NCBI RefSeq assembly: GCF_900108225.1
Contig: NZ_FNUZ01000001.1
Coordinates: 744,001-808,000, forward strand
DNA from: Thalassococcus halodurans
GTDB lineage: Bacteria > Pseudomonadota > Alphaproteobacteria > Rhodobacterales > Rhodobacteraceae
Length of the DNA: 64,000 nucleotides
Reading direction: 5' to 3'
Both the position numbers and the translations under genes were made by a program. The notes under the pieces are model-generated. The model saw only the letters and a list, made by a program, of their open reading frames with translations. It searched no databases and was not told the DNA's origin. Shown one piece after another: positions 50,483-59,581 of the stretch (within the stretch, counting starts at the first letter, position 1; the number at the start of each line of letters is the position of its first letter).

Positions 50483-52588
50483 TTACTTTTCGGTCAGCTT
50501 CAACTCGATCCGCCGGTTCTGGGCACGCGCCTCGGCAGTGTCATCGGTATTGATCGGCTGATACTGGCCAAAGCCGTTCGCCGACAGGCGATCCGGCGGG
50601 ATGCCAAGGAAGTTCGACATAAAGCGCACCACCGACAGGGCACGCGCCTGCGACAGTTCCCAGTTATCAGCGAACTGACCGAAACCGGACAGAGGGATGT
50701 TGTCGGTATGGCCATCAACGCGGATCACCCAATCGATCTCGGGCGGGATATCGGCGGCGATGTCGCGCAGGATTTGCGCAATGCCCGCGATCTGGCGCTG
50801 ACCCGCTGGTGAAAGTTCTGCACCACCTGGCGGAAAAAGAACCTCGGATGAAAAGACAAACCGGTCGCCTTCGATCCGCACCCCATCCCGTTCACCAATC
50901 AGTTCACGCAGACGCCCAAAGAATTCGGACCGGTAGTTCGCCAGATCAGCAGCCTCGGCTTCAAGCCGCTTGCGCTCGGCTTCTTCCAGCTCGCGACGGC
51001 GGCGCTCTTCTGCGGCAGCACGGGCCAACGCAGCATTCAGATCGCTGCCCAAGGATTGCAGCTGGACCTGAGCGGCAGCATCGCGCGCCTTGGCATCGTC
51101 AAGAATAGCCTGCAGCGACCCAAGCTGTTCCCGCAGCGCGGCCACCTGCTGGTTCAAAAGCTCTGCTTCTTTCTGGGCGGCCGTGGCGCGAGCGACTTCT
51201 GTACTGAGTTCAGACTGCGCCGCAGCCAGCAATGCAGCCTGTCGTTCGGCCTCGGACATCGCTTCTTGTGTTTCGGCATCCGCAGCCAGTTCTGCGGCCA
51301 GAGCCGCCGCCAGACGCTGACGCAATTCTTCTTTGCTGCCAGACAGTTCCTCTTGCGTGCTAAGGGCGGCAGCCAGTTGGGCGCGCAAGGTTTCTTCGGT
51401 TGTGGTCAGCTTGGCCTTTTCTGCCAAGGCCGCAGCCAGTTCTGCACGAAGCTGTTCTTCGGTCGCGACCAATGTTGTTTGTGTGGCTTTCAATTCCGCC
51501 AGCTCGCGCCGCAAGTCATCTTGGGACAACTTGGTTTCTTCAAGATTGGCCAACGCGTTGGCCAGCTGAGTGCGCAATTCCTGCTCGACCGCGTTCGCCG
51601 TTTCCTGTGACGCCAACAAGGCGTCCAAACGCTGTTCAAGGTCCGTGACACGTTCGCTTTCCTGACGGCGCGCCAATAGCGCAGCAGTCAGGTCGCTGGT
51701 CAGATCAGCCTGTGCTGAGCGTGCCGCCGCAAGCAGGGTCAAGGTTTCCTCCGCCTCTTTGCGCTGCGCTTCCAGTGACAGGGTCATGGCGGTCAGCTCT
51801 GCATCCGCCTCTTCCAGCCGTTTGCGCAGGGCGGCGGCGGCTTCGGCTTCGGCAAGGCGCGCAGCCTCTTCTTCGGTCAGCGAGGTGTTCAGGTCATCGA
51901 CCTGCCCGGACAACTGACCGATCCGCGTTTCGGCATCCGCATTCTTGGCCTCAAGATCGGCGATCAGGGCCTCTAATGCCTCGCGTCGCGCGGCTGCAAG
52001 GCGGGCGGCTTCTTCGCCTGCGTCAATCTCGGACCGCGCCGCCGCCAAGGCAAGGTTCAGCGCGTCGCGTTCATCGACCAGCGCCGCGCGGGCGGCGTCG
52101 ATTTCGTCTCGGCTGGCGATCAAATCCGATATCCGCGCATTCGCCGCGTCCTGATCCGCCAAAAGCGCAGCAACGCGATCCTCGAACTCGACAATACGGG
52201 CGGCTGCGGCCTCAAGTTCCGCCGCTTGCTGGTCGCGCGTCGCGGTCAGGGCGTTGATGATGGATTGGCGTTCGGCCAGTTGCGCTTCGCGGTCGACCAG
52301 CGTGGCGTTCAAGGCCCCCAGCCGGTTTTCCAGCGCAGTGTTTTCCTGCTGCTCCATGCCCAGCGCGGCGGCCAGTTCCGCCAGTTCGGCCGACAGCACA
52401 TCCAACTGGTCCGATTGCCGTGACAGTTCGTCGGCCTGACCCGTGATGGTTTCCCGCAGCACGAACTGGATCACCATAAAGATGGTCAGCACGAACATCA
52501 GCACCAGCAAAAGGCCGGTCATCGCATCGACAAAGCCAGGCCAGATCGAGGCCTGAAACCGCTGTCCGCTGCGACGGGACAGTGCCAT
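50483..52588 (-). CDS. MotB/OmpA-like peptidoglycan-binding protein with very long coiled coil
   Basis: The 701 residues begin with a single membrane helix carrying a MotB-like aspartate (WPGFVDAMTGLLLVLMFVL, Asp21). Some 480 residues of Ala/Glu/Leu/Gln/Arg-rich heptads follow (about 50-540), then a C-terminal OmpA domain (VDGHTDNIPLSG, NWELSQARALSVVRF, RLSANGFGQYQPI, AQNRRIELKL) that should bind peptidoglycan. Flagellar MotB is about 250-300 residues, so the coil is the striking addition; it could reach far across the periplasm. It pairs with the MotA/ExbB-like gene 3 bases upstream. No flagellar or Zorya genes are nearby. Confidence 0.85.
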   Translation of the reverse strand: MALSRRSGQRFQASIWPGFVDAMTGLLLVLMFVLTIFMVIQFVLRETITGQADELSRQSDQLDVLSAELAELAAALGMEQQENTALENRLGALNATLVDREAQLAERQSIINALTATRDQQAAELEAAAARIVEFEDRVAALLADQDAANARISDLIASRDEIDAARAALVDERDALNLALAAARSEIDAGEEAARLAAARREALEALIADLEAKNADAETRIGQLSGQVDDLNTSLTEEEAARLAEAEAAAALRKRLEEADAELTAMTLSLEAQRKEAEETLTLLAAARSAQADLTSDLTAALLARRQESERVTDLEQRLDALLASQETANAVEQELRTQLANALANLEETKLSQDDLRRELAELKATQTTLVATEEQLRAELAAALAEKAKLTTTEETLRAQLAAALSTQEELSGSKEELRQRLAAALAAELAADAETQEAMSEAERQAALLAAAQSELSTEVARATAAQKEAELLNQQVAALREQLGSLQAILDDAKARDAAAQVQLQSLGSDLNAALARAAAEERRRRELEEAERKRLEAEAADLANYRSEFFGRLRELIGERDGVRIEGDRFVFSSEVLFPPGGAELSPAGQRQIAGIAQILRDIAADIPPEIDWVIRVDGHTDNIPLSGFGQFADNWELSQARALSVVRFMSNFLGIPPDRLSANGFGQYQPINTDDTAEARAQNRRIELKLTEK

Positions 52589-52591
52589 GGC

Positions 52592-53809
52592 TTAGTCTTC
52601 CTGCCGCAGAGGCCGTACAACAACCTTCTGCGGCTTGGCGTTCGCTTCAGCCTGACGTCCGATGCGCGTCAGGATGCGGTTCAACGTGGCCAGATCGGTG
52701 CGCAGTTCCGCCATGCTTTCCTGACGGCCCGCTGCCATTTCTTCCAGAATGCGCAGCATCTGAACGTCGATCGACCGCAGGCGCATCCGGCTTTCGCTAT
52801 CAAAGCCATCTTCAGCCTCGCGGTTCTGCAGAACCGAAATCAGACGTTCCTGACCTTCGGCGATGCGCATCATCGCGGTGCTGGACGGCGCGGTCGCCTC
52901 GATGCGTTCGGTCAACCGTTCGACTGAATCGGCCAATTGCCCAAGGCGCGCTTCGATTTCCGAGCGGCTTTCCTCGGACCGCGCGAACAGCATCTGCATG
53001 CTTTCCATCTGGTCCGCGACCTGCTCTAGCGCCATCGCCGCGCCGGACATCTCATCCGTGCCTTCCGCCCCACCATGGGACAGGCCGATGCGGGTGATCG
53101 ACGACAGCCATTCCTCAAGTTCACGGTAGAACCGGTTCTGGCCGTGGCCCGCGAACAGTTCGAGCAAACCAACCACCAGCGACCCCGCCAGACCCAGAAG
53201 GGATGAGGCAAAGGCCACGCCCATACCGCCAAGCTGGCTTTCCAGTCCGGTCATCAGACGCCCGAACAGTTCGCCCCCTGTTTCGCCCTCTTGCGGAACA
53301 AGGCTGCGGATCGTGTCCACCAGCGCAGGAACGGTGGTGGCAAGGCCATAGAACGTACCCAAAAGCCCGAGGAAAATCAGCAGCGATACGATGTAGCGCG
53401 TGATTTCGCGGGCTTCATCAATCCGCTGTGCAACGGAATCCAGAATGGACCGGCTGGACGTCGTGGTGATCTGCATGCGCTGGCCACGGGTCCGCAGCAG
53501 CGCCGCCAAGGGCGCCAACATCTGAGGGGCGCGCGCAGCAGTCGCCACGTTGTTACCCCGCGCAAACCCTTCGATCCAACGGACCGAGTTCACAAGCTGC
53601 GCCACCTGCCAGAAACAGGCCAGCACGCCAACAATGAACACGAAAAAGATGAACCCGTTCAGGTACAGGTTCTGTTCGAAGACCGGCAGAACACTCGGCA
53701 GGGCCATCACAAGCCCGAGGGCAGACAGTCCTAGCGCCGCCAGCATCATCAGGATCTGGCGGATCGGTTGCGAAAAATGCGGCTCGGCCTCGAGGTCCGG
53801 CTGATCCAT
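52592..53809 (-). CDS. MotA/TolQ/ExbB-like proton-channel protein
   Basis: The start at ATG 53809 follows AGGAG by 8 bases; the frame upstream is not needed. The 405 residues have two N-terminal helices (ALGLSALGLVMALPSVLPVF and a second near residue 50), a cytoplasmic part, and two MotA/ExbB-type helices (YIVSLLIFLGLLGTFYGLAT; GVAFASSLLGLAGSLVVGLL). A helical C-terminal arm of about 170 residues follows (ERLTERIEATAPSSTAMMRI). With its partner it should form a stator-like proton channel that pulls on or senses the cell wall. Widely conserved in alphaproteobacteria as I recall; role unknown. Confidence 0.85.
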   Translation of the reverse strand: MDQPDLEAEPHFSQPIRQILMMLAALGLSALGLVMALPSVLPVFEQNLYLNGFIFFVFIVGVLACFWQVAQLVNSVRWIEGFARGNNVATAARAPQMLAPLAALLRTRGQRMQITTTSSRSILDSVAQRIDEAREITRYIVSLLIFLGLLGTFYGLATTVPALVDTIRSLVPQEGETGGELFGRLMTGLESQLGGMGVAFASSLLGLAGSLVVGLLELFAGHGQNRFYRELEEWLSSITRIGLSHGGAEGTDEMSGAAMALEQVADQMESMQMLFARSEESRSEIEARLGQLADSVERLTERIEATAPSSTAMMRIAEGQERLISVLQNREAEDGFDSESRMRLRSIDVQMLRILEEMAAGRQESMAELRTDLATLNRILTRIGRQAEANAKPQKVVVRPLRQED

Positions 53810-53863
53810 AAGACCGCTCCTGACACGTTTGTATTTCGTCAGGAAAACCCTAGCGGGCAATTT

Positions 53864-54409
53864 TTAACAAGCCAAGCCTTGTGCGCTAAGTGCCCGAACA
53901 CGTTCATCCAGCCATTGCAGTTCTGCATCGGGAATACCCAAAACGCGCAACCGGTCCACCGTGTTGTGCAGGTATTCCGTGTTGGGGCCACGTCCGCCGA
54001 CCGCTTTGGCGATAATCTGTGCCTGCTCTTCCAACGGAAGCCCGCCGCAGTACTGGTTGTGATCCGCGTCAATCACGTAAGTGACGGCGGACACGGTGCT
54101 GCCATCGGCCAAGGCGATATCGCACATGCGTTCAAGATAGGCCGACGACACCAATTCGCGTTCGCGCAGATATTCCAGCGTCTCTTCGGTCTTGTCCGGA
54201 TGCGCCGCCAGCGCCAGCCCGTGGCATTCCGCCTGATCTTCGGCATCCAGCGCCAACACCAGACCAGGGTCTTCAGCCGTGCCACGGTGATGGATCGACC
54301 GCATGCAAAAGCTGCGGCGATACCCCGACAGGCGCGCAGGGCGCGTGTCGACCACCTCGAAACCGGGGTTCCACAAAAGCGATCCGTATCCGAAAACCCA
54401 AAGGGTCAT
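53864..54409 (-). CDS. ChaC-type gamma-glutamylcyclotransferase
   Basis: ChaC enzymes degrade glutathione to 5-oxoproline and Cys-Gly. The start ATG 54409 gives the family N-terminus WVFGYGSLLWNPGF (substrate loop YGSL) and about 181 residues. HHRGTAEDPGLVLALD and LERELVSSAYLE-like segments (RERELVSSAYLERM, with the probable catalytic Glu) and HNQYCGGLPLEEQA follow, all usual. The gene is convergent with nothing and runs alone on the minus strand. It is divergent from the DUF2125-like gene. Confidence 0.9.
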   Translation of the reverse strand: MTLWVFGYGSLLWNPGFEVVDTRPARLSGYRRSFCMRSIHHRGTAEDPGLVLALDAEDQAECHGLALAAHPDKTEETLEYLRERELVSSAYLERMCDIALADGSTVSAVTYVIDADHNQYCGGLPLEEQAQIIAKAVGGRGPNTEYLHNTVDRLRVLGIPDAELQWLDERVRALSAQGLAC

Positions 54410-54476
54410 GTTCACTGGTCCTTGTCCGTTTGGCGTTATATCTACCAAAGCAGATCGCGCGAAAAGGGGCCGAGTG

Positions 54477-55427
54477 ATGAAGAAGCTGTTATTTGTAATT
54501 GTCGCTGCGGCACTGGCGTGGTCGGGCTACTGGTTTTTTCAGGCCAACGCGCTGAAAACCGCGATCGATGACTGGAAGGCACGCGAAATCGCCGCCGGTC
54601 GTGATGTCAGCTTTTCCGATGTGTCAGTTGCAGGCTTTCCGAACCGTCTGGACACAACCTTTACCGATCTTGTGATCGCAAACCCCGACTCGGGCTGGTC
54701 ATGGAGCGCTCCGCAGTTTCAGATCCTGCGCATGGTCTATAGCGACCGCCAGATGATCTTTGCCTTCCCGAACAGCCAGCAGATTGCGAACCAGTCCAAC
54801 GACTGGACAATCACCAGCGAACGCCTGCTGGCCAGCTTCCGACGTGACGGGGATGATGCGCTGATCCGGTTTATCGCCGAAGCCCCGTTTCTGAACATCA
54901 AAAGCAGCGACGGCACATCCACGGCCTTGGCCGCTGTGAACTTTGCCATCGAGCAGACCGATGTCGAACCTGGCCTGTATCGCGCGATCCTGTCGGCGGA
55001 TGCCGCCGCCCGTTCGGACGAGGCAACGGTCGATGGCCTGACCGCGCAATCCGAACTGCGCTTTGCCGCCCCCCTGACACCGGGCAAGGACCGCCCCGCG
55101 ATCCAGCAGATCAACCTGAAGTCCGCCGAATACGGGCTTGGCGATACGCGCATCACACTGGATGGCGAATTCGACGTGGACAAACGTGGCCGCCTGACCG
55201 GCGATCTGGCGTTTGAAACCGAAAACTGGCGCGCATTGTTGGAACAGGCGCAGGACGAATGGGGGCTTGGCCGCGACGGCGTGCGGTTCCTGAATGACGT
55301 GCTGACGCTTGTCGCCTCGCTTCAGGGCAACCGTGACCAGTTGAACGTCAAACTGCGCCTGAACAAAGGCGTTGTGTCGCTCGGGCCCCTGCCTGTCGGT
55401 CAAATTCCCCCGATCCCGCAGCCCTAA
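54477..55427 (+). CDS. DUF2125-family secreted/membrane-anchored protein
   Basis: The ATG at 54477 opens a signal peptide or anchor (MKKLLFVIVAAALAWSGYWF); the longer frame from 54303 runs over the divergent chaC start and is rejected. The 316 residues match the alphaproteobacterial DUF2125 pattern as I remember it: a GYPNRLDTTFTDL-type segment (AGFPNRLDTTFTDLVIANP), W-SAPQFQI, then beta-rich repeats and a LGPLPVGQIPPI end. No function is known. The next gene starts 57 bases later on the same strand. Confidence 0.75.
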   Translation: MKKLLFVIVAAALAWSGYWFFQANALKTAIDDWKAREIAAGRDVSFSDVSVAGFPNRLDTTFTDLVIANPDSGWSWSAPQFQILRMVYSDRQMIFAFPNSQQIANQSNDWTITSERLLASFRRDGDDALIRFIAEAPFLNIKSSDGTSTALAAVNFAIEQTDVEPGLYRAILSADAAARSDEATVDGLTAQSELRFAAPLTPGKDRPAIQQINLKSAEYGLGDTRITLDGEFDVDKRGRLTGDLAFETENWRALLEQAQDEWGLGRDGVRFLNDVLTLVASLQGNRDQLNVKLRLNKGVVSLGPLPVGQIPPIPQP

Positions 55428-55484
55428 GGCCTTGCTCACCGGCGGTTTCCCGACAAGGATGACGGCAAGATACCGGAGAGTTTG

Positions 55485-56759
55485 ATGACCGACGCCTTGC
55501 AGCACCGAATTGAGGGGATGCGCGATGATCTGATCACGCTGACGCAGGATTTGATCCGCATTCCCACGCTGAACCCGCCGGGCGAAAACTATGTGGCGAT
55601 TTGCGATCTGCTGAAACAACGCCTGTCGGCCAAAGGCTTTGAAACCACTCTGATCCGTGCCGAAGGTGCGCCCGGCGATTGCGAAAAATATCCCCGCTGG
55701 AACATCGTCGCGCGGTATGAGGGCACCAAGCCCGGCCCTTGCGTGCATTTCAACGGCCATACCGATGTGGTCGAAGTTGGTGCAGGCTGGACCTATGATC
55801 CTTTCGCCGCCACGCTGGACGGCGACCGCATCTACGGGCGCGGGGCCTGCGATATGAAGGGCGGGCTGGCCGCTGCGATCATCGCCGCCGAGGCATTTAT
55901 TCAGGAACATCCCGACTTTGCCGGTGCCATCGAAATCAGTGGCACAGCGGATGAGGAATCCGGCGGCTACGGCGGTGTCGCCCATCTGGCGCAGGAGGGC
56001 TGGTTTGATCCTGCCCGCGTGCAGCATGTGATCATCCCCGAACCACTGGGCAAGGATCGCATCTGTCTGGGCCATCGCGGCGGATGGTGGGCAGAAATCG
56101 AAACCAAGGGCGAAATTGCCCATGGATCGATGCCTTTCTTGGGTGACTGTGCGATCCGGCATATGGGCGCGGTGTTAGAGCAGTTCGAAACCACGCTGTA
56201 CCCCGCCATGGCCGCACGGCGCACCGAAATGCCGGTGATCCCCGATGGCGCGCGGGCCTCGACCATGAACATCAACGCCATTCACGGTGGCCAGCCGGAA
56301 GAGCCCGAAGACAGCACTGCCCTGCCCGCCCATTGCGTGCCAGACAGCTGCCGCATCACCATCGACCGCCGCTTTCTGGCGGAAGAGCCGATTGATCAGG
56401 TCGAAGGCGAAATCCGTGACATTCTGGACGGGCTAAAGGCCAACCGCCCCAAGTTCGACTATGAACTGCGCGAACTGAACCGCGTTCTACCGTCGATGAC
56501 CGACGAAGACGCGCCTGTGGTCAGCACCGTCAAAGCCGCGATTGCTGAAACCCTTGGCCAAGACCCCAGCTTTGTCGCCTCGCCCGGCAGCTATGACCAG
56601 AAACACATCGACCGGATCGGTAAACTGAAGAACTGCATCGCTTACGGACCCGGCGTGCTAGAACTGGCGCATAAGCCGGATGAATGGATTGGCGTCACCG
56701 ACATGATCGATAGCGCCAAGGTCATGGGCCGGACGTTGGAAAAGCTGCTGCTTAGTTAA
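55485..56759 (+). CDS. M20-family metallopeptidase (ArgE/DapE type)
   Basis: The start is ATG 55485, directly after an in-frame TTG and 8 bases after GGAGAG. The 424 residues show the M20 dizinc site: HFNGHTDVV (His, Asp), YGRGACDMKGG (bridging Asp), GTADEESGG (catalytic Glu, ligand Glu) and a late histidine region (GSYDQKHIDRIGKLK). It may deacylate N-acyl amino acids such as acetylornithine or succinyl-diaminopimelate, but biosynthetic partners are absent. It ends 12 bases before the convergent Hint gene. Confidence 0.88.
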   Translation: MTDALQHRIEGMRDDLITLTQDLIRIPTLNPPGENYVAICDLLKQRLSAKGFETTLIRAEGAPGDCEKYPRWNIVARYEGTKPGPCVHFNGHTDVVEVGAGWTYDPFAATLDGDRIYGRGACDMKGGLAAAIIAAEAFIQEHPDFAGAIEISGTADEESGGYGGVAHLAQEGWFDPARVQHVIIPEPLGKDRICLGHRGGWWAEIETKGEIAHGSMPFLGDCAIRHMGAVLEQFETTLYPAMAARRTEMPVIPDGARASTMNINAIHGGQPEEPEDSTALPAHCVPDSCRITIDRRFLAEEPIDQVEGEIRDILDGLKANRPKFDYELRELNRVLPSMTDEDAPVVSTVKAAIAETLGQDPSFVASPGSYDQKHIDRIGKLKNCIAYGPGVLELAHKPDEWIGVTDMIDSAKVMGRTLEKLLLS

Positions 56760-56771
56760 CCGCGATAACGG

Positions 56772-57440
56772 TCATAAAGGGCGGTAGTCCGGCGGTGGCC
56801 CGTATGGCCCGCCTCCTTTGCACTTCACCGCAATAGCATCTTCGCCGACGAAAAAATATCCGTTTGACTGTGTGTGGATGGAAATCAGTTCGCGGGGAGT
56901 TTCCGCGGTTTCAGTGGTCATTTGCACAGCCTCAAGCAATGACAACTGGTCGCGAGAGCCGGCAAGCTGATAGAAATTCGCCGGTAGGAAAAGCTGCCCT
57001 GACATTACCGGCCCAGAAACTGTCATTATCGGCTGCGATATAGACATTTCTATCGTTCTGTCCTTGCCTGTGCGCAGCGTCAGCACCTGATCATGATCTG
57101 ATTTGTGCACATGCGCCACGTCATCAGCCAAGACATTTCTATCAGCGTCGCAGGCGAGAATACGATCGCCTTGCCCAACCTCTGCGATTTTTCGTGTGGA
57201 TCCATCGGCCATCCAGATCAGCGTATCCGGCGCCAGGCAACCATGCGACACCGGCGGATCCTGTTTGTAGATGTAGTGATGTTGGACGCCGACAGGATGT
57301 TCTCTGACATGCCTTTCGATTATTCCGGCAACGTCAGCAGGATCAACGTAAGCACCGATAAAAGTGTAGGGATGCCCATCGCTTTTGCAGTAAATCGCGG
57401 TTTTCGTAGACGCTTTGTCGCCAGATTTATCCGAAGCCAT
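56772..57440 (-). CDS. Orphan Hint (hedgehog/intein-type) domain protein with degenerate splice residues
   Basis: The 222 residues have a 67-residue N-terminal part (KTAIYCKSDGHPYTFIGAY, ADVAGIIERHVREHPVGVQH) and a Hint domain (68-207) starting with CLAPDTLIWMADGSTRKIAE and GDRIL, the classic block A. The block B histidine is missing (SISQPIM instead of a TxxH-type motif), and the C-terminal block reads FFVGEDAIAVKC, so the usual His-Asn before the +1 residue is replaced while Cys207 remains. A Gly/Pro tail of 15 residues ends the protein. No signal peptide. AGGTGA precedes the ATG; a TTGACA -35 like element lies at 57561-57556. GC content looks lower than in neighbours. Self-splicing is unlikely; function unknown. 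Confidence 0.75.
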   Translation of the reverse strand: MASDKSGDKASTKTAIYCKSDGHPYTFIGAYVDPADVAGIIERHVREHPVGVQHHYIYKQDPPVSHGCLAPDTLIWMADGSTRKIAEVGQGDRILACDADRNVLADDVAHVHKSDHDQVLTLRTGKDRTIEMSISQPIMTVSGPVMSGQLFLPANFYQLAGSRDQLSLLEAVQMTTETAETPRELISIHTQSNGYFFVGEDAIAVKCKGGGPYGPPPDYRPL

Positions 57441-57563
57441 TGCTTAATTCACCTCATGCTTTTGGGGGCTCCCGCCCCTTCCCAAGCTGTCGCTCGTAGT
57501 CTTGGGCGGACGAAAAGCCTTGGTCACAAGGGATCGTCACAACCATAAGATTATCTGTCAATA

Positions 57564-58406
57564 TTAAACCGCGATATTGTCGATCAGACGCACGCCGTCG
57601 ATCCATGCGGCAGCAAACAGGCGCGCGGGTTCGTCAAGCCGTTCCATCAGACGCAGGTTCAGCTTGGCGCGCAGATCAAGGTATTCGACCTCGGTAAAGC
57701 CTGCGGCCAGAATGTTGGCGGTGGCCTCTTCCAGCGCGGGTTTCAGCGCGCGTCCTGCGTTTACCTCATCCGCCAGTTTCTGCATCTGGGCATAGAGCAC
57801 AGGCGCTGCGGCGCGGCCGTCTTTGGTTAGGCGAGCGTTGCGCGAAGACAAAGCCAGACCGTCGTCATCGCGAATGGTCGGACAGCCCGTAATGTCGATC
57901 GGAATATCCAGATCGGTCGCCATGCGCTTCACGACCTGAAGCTGCTGGAAATCCTTTTCACCGAAGAACGCCTTATCGGCACCGGTTTGCAGGAACAGCT
58001 TGGACACGACCGTCGCCACACCATCAAAATGGCCTGGACGATGCGCACCGCACAGAACGTCAGTCAGCCCTTCAACCGAAACGGTTGTCGCGAAACCCTC
58101 GGGGTACATCGTTGCGCCATCTGGCACATAGATCGCGTCCACACCGAAGGGCGCCAGTTTCACGGCGTCGTCCTCTTCGGTACGGGGATAGTTCGCCAGA
58201 TCCTCGGCCGAGTTGAACTGCTTGGGGTTCACGAAGATGGTCACGATCACCCGATCCGCGCCCGCTTTGGCCGCTTCAACAAGGCTCAGGTGACCGGCGT
58301 GCAGCGCACCCATGGTCGGGACCACGGCCACACACTCACCTTTGGATTTCCACTCGGAAACAGCCGCGCGCAGGGCGGGCAGGGAACGAATAATAGGGGC
58401 TGTCAC
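57564..58406 (-). CDS. panC: Pantothenate synthetase
   Basis: PanC joins pantoate and beta-alanine with ATP. The 280 residues show [20 protein letters not shown] (HxGH nucleotide motif), VSIFVNP-like [27 protein letters not shown] and the KMSKS-like [13 protein letters not shown]. The start is GTG 58406, with AGGAA eight bases before that overlaps the panB stop. It is the second gene of a panB-panC unit. Confidence 0.95.
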   Translation of the reverse strand: MTAPIIRSLPALRAAVSEWKSKGECVAVVPTMGALHAGHLSLVEAAKAGADRVIVTIFVNPKQFNSAEDLANYPRTEEDDAVKLAPFGVDAIYVPDGATMYPEGFATTVSVEGLTDVLCGAHRPGHFDGVATVVSKLFLQTGADKAFFGEKDFQQLQVVKRMATDLDIPIDITGCPTIRDDDGLALSSRNARLTKDGRAAAPVLYAQMQKLADEVNAGRALKPALEEATANILAAGFTEVEYLDLRAKLNLRLMERLDEPARLFAAAWIDGVRLIDNIAV

Positions 58407-58417
58407 GTCAAAGGTTC

Positions 58418-59251
58418 CTATGACTTCTTCGCAGGGGCCTGATCGGCAAAGACATGCTCCGGCCCGGGGAATGCGCGGGCGCGGACGTCTTTGGCGTATT
58501 CTGCAATCGCCTCTTCTGCGCCATGGCCCAGTTCGGCGTAGCGCTTGACGAATTTGGCTTTAAACTTGGTGAACAGACCAAGCATGTCATCAACCACCAG
58601 AATCTGGCCATCACAGCCAGCCGAGGCACCGATCCCGATTGTCGGTATATGCACCTCTGCCGTAACTTCGTTCGCGAGTTTTTCCGGCACTTTTTCCAGA
58701 ACGACAGCAAAGGCACCGGCATCCGCTACGGCCTTGGCATCTGCCATCAGGGCATCACCTGCCGCGCCGCGACCCTGCACCTTGTAACCGCCCAGTGTGT
58801 TGATCGATTGGGGCGTCAGGCCGACATGCGCCATCACAGGCACACCGCGCGATGTCAGAAAGCGGATGGTTTCAGCCATCGCAACGCCACCTTCCAGCTT
58901 GACGGCACCGGCCTCGGTTTCGGCCATCAGACGGGCGGCATTGCGGAACGCCTGCTCGGGGCTTTCTTCGTAAGATCCAAACGGCATATCGACGACCATC
59001 ATCGCCGATTTCAGACCACGGCGCACGGCTTTGCCATGCATGATCATCATGTCCATCGTCACGCCCAGCGTCGATGGCAGACCGTGCAGCACCATTCCAA
59101 GGCTGTCACCCACCAGAACAAAGTCGCAATGCGCGTCCATCCATTCGGCCATAGGGGTGGTGTAAGCTGTCAAACTGACGATCGGCGTGCCGCCTTTCAT
59201 GGCACGGATATCATCCGGCAACGGGGCCTGTTTGCGTGCGGTGGCGCTCAT
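58418..59251 (-). CDS. panB: Ketopantoate hydroxymethyltransferase
   Basis: PanB adds a hydroxymethyl group from methylene-tetrahydrofolate to ketoisovalerate. The 277 residues contain [72 protein letters not shown] and [20 protein letters not shown], all typical. The start ATG follows GGAGACC. It is the first gene of the pantothenate operon, and about 330 bases separate it from the next plus-strand gene. Confidence 0.96.
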   Translation of the reverse strand: MSATARKQAPLPDDIRAMKGGTPIVSLTAYTTPMAEWMDAHCDFVLVGDSLGMVLHGLPSTLGVTMDMMIMHGKAVRRGLKSAMMVVDMPFGSYEESPEQAFRNAARLMAETEAGAVKLEGGVAMAETIRFLTSRGVPVMAHVGLTPQSINTLGGYKVQGRGAAGDALMADAKAVADAGAFAVVLEKVPEKLANEVTAEVHIPTIGIGASAGCDGQILVVDDMLGLFTKFKAKFVKRYAELGHGAEEAIAEYAKDVRARAFPGPEHVFADQAPAKKS

Positions 59252-59581
59252 TCCGGGTCTCCTCCGAACCAGTCACTGCGGCCTGCAATAACATTTGCGC
59301 TGCGATTGCTAAAGCCCTGTTAGCGCCAGCGGCACTTCCGCGACGCTGCGTCCCGCCCAGCGCACACCGGTTAGACCTATGTAAACATTGAATTATTGCA
59401 ACCCAAGCCACGAAGTGTCGCAGACTATCGCACATGCGGCATTGCAGCATCGGAGTGGGCAAATCCACGAAATGCCGCCCCAGCGGATCGAATCCAAACA
59501 AAACCTTTACCCGGTACTCTTGTTTCACTCCGGTCCAGAGCTAGGACAAATAGAAGGGGACGCTCAGCATGTGTGAGGCTG
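59252..59581. other. Intergenic region, divergent promoters expected
   Basis: The gap lies between panB (minus) and a membrane protein gene (plus), so promoters for both should be here. I see no hairpin terminator or coding sequence. An open plus-strand frame runs back to 59396 in line with the membrane protein, but its residues are basic and low in character, and the good start is at 59582. The stretch around 59370-59400 is the AT-rich part. Confidence 0.4.

Noticed and set aside
50483-53809. Zorya-type anti-phage system (ZorA/ZorB)
   Set aside because: MotA- and MotB-like proteins fit loosely, but the long coil is on the MotB partner, and no ZorC, ZorD or ZorE gene is adjacent; neighbours are chaC and an M23 peptidase.
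59396-59581. N-terminal extension of the membrane protein gene
   Set aside because: The extra 62 residues are basic, lack hydrophobic or domain character and start in the panB promoter region; ATG 59582 begins a clean membrane helix.
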